Positions 30,721 to 42,700 of a stretch of DNA of 64,000 nt are shown piece after piece. The notes under the pieces were generated by a model that did no database searches, had not been told where the DNA came from, and worked only from the letters and a program-made list of their open reading frames with translations. A program made the position numbers and the translations under genes. The stretch is taken from NCBI GenBank assembly GCA_024516035.1, contig CM044959.1, forward strand, positions 24,004,933 through 24,068,932. Reading direction: 5' to 3'. Within the stretch, counting starts at the first letter, position 1; the number at the start of each line of letters is the position of its first letter. This stretch comes from Bactericera cockerelli. Its lineage: Eukaryota; Arthropoda; Insecta; Hemiptera; Triozidae.

Positions 30721-33700
30721 ATGAGTGATTCTCCAGGCAGCCCCGGTGCTATTCTGAACTTCATACCTTTTGTCTCATCTATTGAGCCAACATTTTGGTA
30801 TAAACTATCTGAGATCAAACTTGATGAAGACAAGTTGAAAGAGACTCCTAGACCTATTCAAGGTTTTTTTTAATCACAATGGTGCATGTAGACTTTTTGT
30901 GAATAACGGTTCTTTCACCAGGTTAGTATTTTGACTGAGATCCGTCAGTCTGCAGAAATGTGAAGTTAATTCAAAACAATGCAATAGTGAATAGAGTGAA
31001 GAAAAGCTCTTTGTTTGCTTACACTTTGCAAATAGCTATGTATTATCACACTTTTCCATGTACAATAAAAGAACAAAGAGTAAACATAAGTTGTTTTATA
31101 ATTACAAAGTTACCATAGCCAGGTAGGGTAGCACACTTGGCTTGCACAGGTGACCTGGTTTTGATCCCTGGTGGGACTGAAATACTTCTGATTATTACTT
31201 GCATGTGCAGTTATACTTTGCAAGGAAAAAAGAGTGCTTACTTGTTTGAGTAATGACCAGTGGTGTCATTACCAGAGTACAAAGAAAATAAAATGTGAAT
31301 CTTATGTTGTGGCTGTTCACCTCAAAAAATCACCCTCATACAAACAAGTTCTTTACACACTCTCTTCTTTGATGTGAATGATTTGATTTGTAACTGCTAC
31401 TGATTGTATGAGGTGTGACTATTGTTCTGTAAATTAAAATATGTATCAAGTAGATTGGTATCAACAGATTATGCTATCAAGAAAAGGAAAATGTGCAGGT
31501 ATTTGTGTATTTAAAAAAAAAAAAATGATATTTGAATTACTTGAAAGTTCTGGCTATGTATTGTATAATAGGTATTTATTCCCACTGACTTTATAGTGTT
31601 GTTCTTTTACTTTATCTTTACTTTTCTTATAGCTCTCCACCACCTGAATCCTTTGACCATTTTGCTGAAGGTACTCTGTTAAATTTGAACAGCCTTGAAT
31701 CATTTAAACAATATGACAAAGTTGAACTTTTGAAGCAACAAGGACTTGAAATCTTGAATGCTATGGAAAATGGTGATATTTTTGACAACTTGAAAATCCT
31801 CACAAAATTTTTCATCCTGACATTTGCTGTAAGTAAAGTTTGTTTACATCTATTTTAAGAAATTTGTTGAGTTATAGCAGAAGTAGAATACCCGCCCACA
31901 AAATGATATACCCTATTCCTAGGTTTAATATACATAGTGTTAGCAGTATTTACAAAGATATTTGTGATCAAGTGTCCTTATTCATCAGTCAAAAATTTAA
32001 AATGAAATTATTGAATTGATGTTTTTATAACCATGTAGGTACTTTTAATCACATTCCTCAGATCTTTTATTGCTTTAACACTTAGACGACCAGCATGGTT
32101 TTTAGTGAATTCTCCCGTGGGACCGGCAATGTTTAGACGTAGTGCATTTGTGTACCACCGGTGGTACACCCGGTCCATTCCGCACAGACCCGCGTGTACC
32201 ACCGGTGGTACACGCGGTCGTCTAAGTGTTAAATGACAGTAACAATAATATTTAAAAAATAATTTCTTATTATTTATGCTTTCAGGACTTGAAGAAGTAC
32301 CATTTCTATTACTGGTTAGGATTTCCAGCACCTGCATCTCCCACTTATCAACTTGTGTCCAGTAAATCATTGGACTCAGTTCTAACAGAGTCAGAGGTAG
32401 TGTGATGTCTTTCAACTTACTTGTTTCACTAGTGTCTAAGTAGAAGAATCAGAATTTTATTTATTAGCATAATGTTTATTTAATTTTTTAGCATAATTAG
32501 CATTTATTAGCACACATAATGTTTGTATTTAATTATTGGTTCTTTAACTTCTATTTTAAAGACTATAAATTTGAGTAGGTAATGAACCACTGTTTAAATA
32601 TGTCACTTTCAATTCACTGAATTTAAGCATTGTCCTTCAAGCTCAGTACTTGGATGCATGACCATTCAAAGCTGACTTCTTGTGATGCTGACTTTCCCCA
32701 ACCCAGGCTGGGTAAGGTTATGGGCACATATTTTTTTTATCTCGTTTCTTAGTTTCCAGCAAATGAAGGGTAAAACCCCATCTCAAATTACCTAAATCCA
32801 ATATGTTAGAGAGATGTTGAGCCAAAAATGAATATTTTATTGTTTGTACAGATAAAATATTTTTATTAACATATTGAATTGACATATTTAGCTCATGTCA
32901 CATTGATTTTCACTACTGCAAGTGCAGTACAGTTTTTGATAAGCTATGTGACATGTAATTCCTTGGTATTTGCTTACTGAAGTTTCACTGTACTTCTAAG
33001 AGTTATAAAATTACCATGTAGGTATTGTGAGAAAAGCCAATAAATTTCATTTTCATTGGAAAATTATTTCAGCTTTCTCAAACAACAAAATTTTCAGAGT
33101 TGCACAAATCACATTCCTATCAAACATTCTAACAAATAGAATAAAAAGCCCATACTGTTTAGAATAAATTAAATTCCAAATAATATTTTAAAACCAAAGC
33201 ATGTCCTTCTTTTTGAGTCACCCAAATAAAACTAAAATCCCCCATCACATGGTATTAAACCACAACCAGTTTTCTTGAACAATGTTGATCAACACTGCAC
33301 TGTTCACACCTAAATACTTCTTTTTGAATGTAAGAATAAAATTTACTTGATCAGATACTCAAATACATTTGTTTTTATAGAAATTGTATTAAAATGACAT
33401 AATTTTCTTTTAAGTCGTATTGCTAATTTATATTTTGTTCTAAGTTCCAATAATATTTCCTTTTATATTTATTCCCAGTTATCTAGTCTCTATGAAGAAC
33501 GTGAAAAACTGCCATTAAAGTATCAAACACATTTTGGTGCTCAAAAGCTATCAAATGGAAAATGTAAAGTATTTACATTGAAAGACTTCTTGGTGCTGTT
33601 AAACAATGGTAAATAAAGCAAAATAATAAATTTATATGAATTATTTTGGAGATGATGTCTATTTGAATATACTAATTAACCTTACTTAAACATAAAGCTT

Positions 33701-36700
33701 AAAAAATAGGCTAAAATACCAAGCTTTGGTATTTGATATGGTTTTCTGTCTAGGTAGCTCAGTGGTTAATCCGTCGGTCTGGTAATTCAGAGGTCGCGGG
33801 TTCAAAACTCGACCGGGACTTGACAAATTAGCCTCTCATTTGGGATTTTGACGAAATAATAATGAACTTACTGCTGGATTATTGAGACTTATTAGTCCTA
33901 ATCGGGCAGTATGAATAAGAATTATTATTATTAATGTGAACAATCTAGCAAATTCTAGCACATAGAGTCATGCATTAGATTCCAGCCAATGCTTGGATTT
34001 TCTTTCAATAACCATATATTATTAGACGAGATGAATCTAGGACAGTAGAGAAATATTAATTTGAAAAATTAGAAATAGATTGTTATTTATCAATATTTAG
34101 AGGAGATTTTCTGGCTTAAAAAAATCTTCTGACTCATTAAGAGTTTAGAGTGTTAGTACTAACTTTACTAGAAGAAAAAACTACATTTTTTTTCAGATGA
34201 TGTCGATCGTGAAAACCATTTTCTCGTATACTCAGACCCAAGTAACTTCGAAACCTATCCTGGATGGTCATTAAGAAATCTACTGTTTCTTGTCAATTTA
34301 AAATGGTACAAACAATTTTTTACTAATATAAAATAATAGTATGATGAAAATAAGTATTTTGTAGCTTCAACATTCTACAGCATTGTTTCATATAAGCAGA
34401 GAAAATCTATCTCCTCTATTTATGTATGAGTGGGTGTGTCCGTTTTGATTTCAGAAAATATTTAGTATAAGATTATTAGTAATTGACTTGACATTTATTA
34501 GCTCTTTTTTGATCTAGTATGTGGGTTTAAAATCGAGTTCTTTGTCTTTTCTTATTTATTTTTTAATAAAATGAAGGGGGGAAAAAAAATCACTTTACCT
34601 CATTTTTCGACTTTTACACATGGCAGAGGCATGTCAACATTGTCCTATAATTTTTATTGAAAAGAAGATGAAATCGCTGTGATTGGTTCCAAGTTATGGA
34701 CTAGTGTAGATTTTTTATTTAAAAATATCAAATTGGTTACTCACAGAAAATGAGATAATATGTACATAGTACATAGTATTAAGAATAAGTATTGTAGTTC
34801 CTTATTCACAAAATTTGATTTCACTTTATTATAAATTAAATATTATTGTGTATCTCATTTCAGTCCAAAGTGTCTGGTGAAGAAAACCCTGCAAGTCATT
34901 TGTCTTCGAAACAAAAGTTTCACACGCCAGATCTCTCCAAACATTGTCCTATGTGTACAAATATCTCCTCGAGGTAAGACAAGTTTCAGATAGTATCACA
35001 GTGGTCACAGAATTCCAGTGGAGTCATAATTTTTCGGCTGTGGAGCAGCCTCTCACGCTCGACTGAAACACTTCTCAAGGCTGATTCTAACACTTAAAGA
35101 AACCGAAATCAGTCCTAAAAGAATCTTAAGCTACATTAATAGCTTTGATCTCTTTTAGAGTTACAGGGGCATGTCACAAAAGATCTATTTAAGGTCGCAG
35201 TAACAAAGAGCTTTCGTAGCCGACAGCCCTACTTATACCAATACCAATTTTCTGTTTATCTTGCAAGAATGAGACAATGAGTTTACCCAAAAGAATTGTG
35301 GGTGAACTTTAATTTACCAATTTAGCTGAGCAAAGAAAAGACGATGTTGAGTCTGTGAAGTTTATTGAATGACTGACACATTTCAGAATTTCAGTTACAA
35401 TAATAAATTACTGGCCACAGTGCCTGAAAGTCAATGGCCACAAGACCAAAAAGTCCCTTTGCTCTCACAGTGTGAGACTTCTTCATAATGATATTGCATA
35501 TTCTGTCATTAGATAAAAGCAAAGAAGAGGATGACGGGGACACAAAGTTCGTCGGCTGGGAGAAAAATGAAAGGGGAAAGTTCGGGCCCAGACATGTCTC
35601 CTTGCGGGAGTCTATGGATCCTTCCAGGTATTTTTTTTTTTTTTTTCTTAGCGCTTTAGCCTTGTCGACAGACAGGTCGTTCGCGCCGCTTCCAGGTAGG
35701 TAAACACGTCAAATGTGAAAAGCTTGATGTGATAGATTTAAGCCAAGCCAAAATATTAGCCTCTAGTGAAGCAATCGCAAGGTCACTAAGCTAGTTCTAA
35801 GTTATACAGTCGGACCTGGATATAAGAGAACTCAAGGGACCGGGAATTTTTTCTCTTATATCCAGTTTTCTCTTATAGAGTTTATTTTCCCTTGTAGAGA
35901 GGTACATAGGACCTGGAAATTGTTCTCTTATATCTATGTTCGACTTTGACTGTACATGTTTAGGGGGGGTATACCCCAAAAACACCATTTTGTGGTTACA
36001 AAAGGAAGAACAGTCTAAAACCCAAGAAAATAGTAAGTCAATTCAATTCAAAATGTGTTTTATTTGTTTAATAAATATTTTACAAATTTACTACCAAGAA
36101 AATAGTACAAAAAGCTAAAAATATATGATATCATATTGAGAACATCTTTGCCCACTCTCTTTCTATTTCTCTGCACTCCTATCTGCATTTATTCCTCTTA
36201 TGTTATCTTTCTTTCTTCCTGCTAGGTGTCATCCCAAACTTGATTTCTCTTTAAAAGTTTTGGAAAAGTAAATCCTAAAGTTCAGGGCTTAATAATGATA
36301 ATAATACTCTTCAGTGGAAGGTAACCACCAGGCGAGGTTAATGCTCAAAGTATTTTCTACCATCTAACCCTCAGAATCTTATTATTATGTGGTCACAAAC
36401 TCAAATTAATCAGGAAAAATTCGTGCACTGGGTGGGATTCGAACCAACGGATCCTTATGCTACCTGGATTACCATACTAGCGCGTTGACCACTTTACTTA
36501 TAAAGATTTGCCCTTATTAAGTCGTATTTTTTTTTCTAACCAAAAAAAATTTCCTGGTTAGGTTTCCTCCAAATATTTCCATTTTATTCCAAGGTCATTC
36601 GTAAAAGAAAAATGCGGTTCGGTACTATTTAAGTTAAACAATGGACTTAACCTATAAAAGAACTGGAAGCAAGAATTTTCTACTTCCATTTTGGTTAACT

Positions 36701-39700
36701 TTGGAAGAGGAAATTTTTCCTCTTCCAAAAGAAAAATGACTTGCTTCCAGTTTGGTTCATTTTATTCCCGTTTGGTGAACTTTGGTTAGAAAGAAAAATA
36801 CGGCATTAGATTTACTATTATAATTATTATTACTTACAAGCTTACAACTCCTGCTTTCTCTTCTCCAGACTGGCCCTGTCCAGCATTGATCTGAACCTGA
36901 AGCTCATGAAGTGGAGACTAATGCCAGATCTGAACCTGGCCGTGGTGAAGAACGCCAAGTGCCTGCTCCTGGGGGCTGGCACCCTGGGCTGTAATGTAGC
37001 CCGGGCTCTTATGGTACGTTCAACAGTATGTTTTTTTTTTTGTGAGGATAGGAAAGTCTTCTAAAGACACCCAGCCTCACTCCCTGGGGTGTGGGATTTT
37101 TACCCACTAAAAACCTATCCTCCGAAGACGTAGGAGATCCCGGAACCGTGTGATACATTACTTCGGGATTTATGTTAGTATGATATTTGCCAACATTTGT
37201 TTTTGTTAACGCATACAAATAAATTGTAATTTGGCCCTCGACCATTGATTATTCACACGAATCGAGTGAGTTTCGCGGTACAAAGAGGAAATGTGGCATC
37301 CGTAATGAGCACACTGAAGAAAGAAGACGTTTTTAATGAAATATATATTATATCATTTGAAAAATAAATAAAAAATTAAGTATTGATAAAATTAGTATAT
37401 TCAACCAAGCATCCTGGAATATAAATATAAACCGGCCACAAACGTTCATCCATGTATGAATAGGCGTGCGTGCTTAAGTGTTGTAAAATACCAGTCATAA
37501 TACATAAAATTTCTCTTTCTTTTGTTTATTTAATGTATATGTATTGACATCTTCATTTAATCTTCAAAATTTTATAGACTTTATTGCTTATTTCTTAGTT
37601 TTTGTCTATAGCGTTGATTTTTTGTTAATTTTTCTGGATACTGAATTTTTGTGGTGTCGGACACAACTTCTGTCAATTACGTAAGCTATGCTGTAGTTCT
37701 TGAATTATTACTTTTACTTCAAGTTGTTACTTATGAGAAACTATACTGGTGGTGAAGTCACCGTGGCAGAGTGAGTAAGCGCGCTAGGCATTGCACGCAC
37801 GGTGACCTGGGTTCGATTCCCAGCGGGGCAGGATTTTTTCTGCTCTGTTCTTGGGTGTTCGGGGTCCACTTATACCTCGTGAGGAAAAATGAGTAGTTAC
37901 TTGTATGAGTAACGACCAGTGGTGGCATTACCAGAGTAAAAAGAAATTAATGTAATAGAATAATTCGAAAAGTACAGGAGGCTCTTAGTAATGCTGCGCT
38001 ACCCACAAAAATTGTGAAGAGGCCTTGTGCTTCACCACAAATAAAATCATACATACTATACTGGTGGTGATAGCAAGATTTATTTGATTTACAAATAAAA
38101 TCTTGCTATCACCAGGATGTCAGTGAATGTGTATGTAAACAATGATAAGAAAATAAAAGCCGGTAATGATATGCAATATTTTCCTAGGGCCATGATCTCG
38201 TTCGTGCAAAACATCCCGAGAACGATTTATGGTTAATAATCTTCTTTTACTGTGTCTTATCCCGCTTGATCAGAATCGACGTTGTTCAACCTCATGGTTG
38301 AGGTTGGTTGGGTTTGGCACATTTTTTATTCGCTGAGAATCGCACCAGCTACCCACATTAAACTCACCCAGCCTGGGTAGGGCCGGAAATGCCAGCCTCA
38401 CATGTACGGAGGGCACAAAATTTTCTATGTGAAAAATATGCTCCGACCGGGGATCGAACTCAGGATCTCTGGACTACGGGCAGTAGTCACAACCGTTACG
38501 CCACGGAGGCTGGCTTTATTATTTATTTATGGTTAATAACGGTGATCTTTATTATTTAAATGTTTTACATAATTATCTTCTGTTCCCATACAAGCTGTTA
38601 CTAGTCATTGTCTTCGTTACTTTTCCTTGACTGCTCGCAGGGCTGGGGTGTGAACCACATTACTCTGGTCGACAATGGAGAAGTCTCCTATTCGAACCCT
38701 GCTCGTCAGTCTCTGTACACATTCGCAGATTGCGGTAAGAAGAAAGCTACGGTGGCAGCTCAAGCGCTCTTGCAGATCAATCCAGGCATTGTGAGTTTAG
38801 AATCTTAACCTCTTACGCACCAGTGCACTATTCTGTGTTTTTCTCTTACGGTCGAGTGTATGACTACCATGCAACTAACGATTTGTTTATCTAGTCGAAT
38901 CCTTTGGTGAATTTTCTGAACACTTACCACTGGAGGCCGTCAGACAATACAAACGAATCAAGTACAACATCTCAGGTGTTTCTAATATGATCTTCTTTTA
39001 AGTGTACAAGAACATACAAAGATTACAGTATCTTTTATTTAAATCACAATTATGTCAAAAGTATTCACTACCTGCCATGGTGATTTCAAAGCTAGAGTAC
39101 CCTGAACCTATTCATTAATGTGATGGCAGTGGAGACAATGGGAGTGTGGTGTGACGAGGGAAAGAAATGGATTCAGGAGATAGGAAAAAAGATGATTGAG
39201 AAGACAGGTAACACACAATCAATGAGTCACCTAGTAGCAAAAATAAGCATGACAATCCAGAGAGGTAATGCTGCCAGCGTGTTGGGAGCATTGCCATCAG
39301 AAGAATTGACTTCCATATTCTATCTGTAAAATTTAATAAAATATATATTCTGCTGTATTGTATATTAAAAAAAAAAAAAATACTCGGGTTAAAATTCGTT
39401 AATTTTGCTGTCATTGGCATTTTACTTTGAATATCTCCCCGGGCTCTGCTCTACAGAAAAGCAAGGGTGTGGTGCTGGGCATCCCCATGCCAGGACACAA
39501 CGGAATAGATGCTGACAACTCGGAGACTTTGCATCAGCTGATCGAATCCCATGACGTCACATTCTTGCTGACTGACTCAAGAGAAAGTAGGTGGTTACCC
39601 ACTGTGATCTGTTCTGCCCTCAACAAGGTGAGTTACAGGATGGAATTGAAAGATATCACAGAAGTTTAAACTTTGTAAATTAGTTAGTCCGAACACAATC

Positions 39701-42700
39701 ATGACATGAATCCACATTGTAATATGTGGATTCATGATTCAGTGTAAATATGGTGAATGTGTACAAAATGCATACTACACATACACCATACATTCACAAA
39801 TGATAGAAATCTTGTACTTGTAATATATAAAGATTCACTGGCAATTATAGACACAATACCCCCTCGTGATGGCTGTATCCGATCTGCGGTCAAGTGGTAG
39901 ATGTCTAAAAATGGGACATCCGAGCTGGGGTCACGATTTTTTTTTAAACGTCCGAACTGCGGTCACTAATATATCCGAACTGTGGTTTGTACTAACATCC
40001 TAGTTGTTGATACATCCAGTATAGAATTAAGCTAGAAATTTCGGAGGTGACCGCAGATTGGACATTTTGACCGCAGTTCGGAAACTCCGCTCGTGATTGA
40101 TATTTTTTTTTTTACAAAAACGAACACAATACTTCCGATTTCTACTGTTAGAATTTTCTCGGAAGTAATTAATACAGTACCATTTTATTGAAGTTAACTT
40201 AAATATTGAGTAGATAATGCATAGGCCGACTTATGTATTTATTTTAGTAGCTCGATCAATAAGACGGTAAACCCGTAACCTAGAGGTATGTGGTTCAAGT
40301 CCCTACTGTGGCAAACGTTTCGTAGTTTGATTAATTGTGATATCTTGACTTTTAGTCAACGTATAGGCATAGGATGTGATCCCTTATTGATTGACCTGTT
40401 CTCACCCTCGCCAGGCAGCCATCACGAGTGCCCTAGGGTTCGACACCTACCTGGTTATGAGACACGGGGTCAGAGCTAAGGATAGCAGTGCCGGAGATAC
40501 CAGCAAGCTGGGCTGCTACTTCTGCAATGATGTCACGGCTCCCGGTAATGTAAGTAATTTATTCATTTTAAAAAATGTACCTATTTGTTTCTTCACTGAC
40601 TTCAGTAACTTGAACTGACTTGTAACCCGAGGTTGGTGGTGCAAGTTGATCCCAAGCACTTAAATAACGGATATTACGTCATTATTCTTGTCAATTTTTA
40701 GTGTCATAATTTCTTCATTTGTCTTACTTCTGTTTAATTTTAATATTGTTCTATGTAATCAATGTACATTGGGCTTGACCCGTCAATAAAGAAATTAAAT
40801 AAATAAAAAATCGAAACAAAAAAAATCCTGGTAAAAGTAACCCCCCTCTCTTGTCCCCAGTCTCAGACAGACAGGACCCTGGACCAGCAGTGCACAGTCA
40901 CCCGCCCTGGGGTGTCTTCCCTGGCGGGGGCGCTAGCTGTGGAGCTCTGCGTGTCTTTCCTGCAGCACCACCATGGGTGAGTACCCGCACGCACGGTCAG
41001 CACAAGCAAGGCTGGGATTATTGAATGACTGGTAGTCAACTGGTAGCGTAGGGATCCGTTGGTTCGAATCCCACCCAGTGCACGAATTTTTCCTCATTAA
41101 TTTGAGTTTGTGACCACATAATAATAATACTCTGAGGATTAGGTGGAAAATGCTTTGAGCATTAACATCGCGTGGTGGTTACCTTCCACTAAACAGTATT
41201 ATTATTATTATAATGACAATGAAGCAGAGACAGTTAGTATAGTGTTGTTATAACCATAATAACATCACTTACAGCTAATCACAGAACATCAGATACTATA
41301 GTAACAGTGTCCACCACAGCAGCGTTCATTAACTCGGCCCTAAATGTCTATTGTACTGCTAAAATAATGGTTTTATAAATTTAGCTTCTTCTCAGTGTGG
41401 ACTAGTAAGTTATATTCCATTATAAGTAGTCACCGTGGGCGCGTGGTGTAGCACATTTGCCTTGCACGCAAGTTCGATTTCCCAGTGTTCGATTCCCAGA
41501 AGGGTAGGAATTTTTCTGCTCTGCACTTGAATTCCGGAAGCTCACTCATACCTCTAGAGGAAATATGAGCAGTTGAGTGGACCAGTATTTGGTTAAAAAA
41601 GAATATATTATCGGTTTATAAAAGTGGAGATTCTTAGTAATCCTGTGCTACCCACGAAAATTGTGAAAAAGGCTCTAGAACTTCACCACAATGAAATCAT
41701 ACTTTAACTTTAGTATGGTACAATGGTACATACTAAGGCTGATGATTGGAACCGGGTTATCAAGTCCTCGGGGGCTCGGGTACCCGTTGAGAAATACCCG
41801 GGTACCCGGAAAAAAAATTCGGGTACCAGTTTCTCGAATGAAAATTACTCGAGGACCCCAGTAAGAGTTTGATGAGCCAGTTTGAAAAATCGACCTCAGT
41901 AGCTTGATCGTTAAGGTGGTGGACATGTCATCTGGAGGTCGGTGGTTCAGTCCCAAATTCAGCAAAGAATGAATAAAACGAGTTTGAGTAATACCGGTCA
42001 GATACCTGGTGTGTTGTTGTTGTAACCAGCTTTGCTACTATTGGGGAGACTGATGGTCTCCAGCCAAACTTTAGTACAAAAGTTGGCTCGTTCTGAACCA
42101 CATACATATTTCTATGTACGATCAACCATCGTGAGAACTTGGGCTTTTTCTGGTTATGATCAACCCTATAGTATATTTATATTTACGTATCCAACAATCA
42201 TCAAAAACCATTATGTTGATCCATTTTGATTTTTTGGTGGTAGTTAGTGATGGAATGATTCAGTGAAAAAATCACTGTATGGAGACGCCGACATTACTGG
42301 TCTGTAATTGTGGGCTCTTTCCGTGTCTCAGTAGCCCCATAGTACATTCATACGATATTTTCATTCCAGTTCTTCAGTCTCGAGTGAAGACTCCTGCTGC
42401 CTGGGTGGCATCCCTCACTCCATCCGCGGCTTCCTCTCCCAATACCAGACCATCCTGCCCTGCACTCCCAGCTTCCACCAGTGCACAGCTTGCTCAAACA
42501 CAGTAAGTGCAAAGTTCTTCCCGGGGGCAAGGACTTCGATTGCTATAGACCTCTCTTTAAATAAATGTTCATTAAAAAAGAAAAAAAAAGTTCTTCCCTC
42601 TTCCAATAAAATGACAATCACTGGAAACAATCTCTTCCGTCACATTAGAACGTCAAGGCTCCGCGTTTGATTGTAGGTCGGACGAAACAACTATAATAAT

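Noticed and set aside
39427..39669. Independent small ORF
   Set aside because: It is Atg7 exon 10 read through into its intron.
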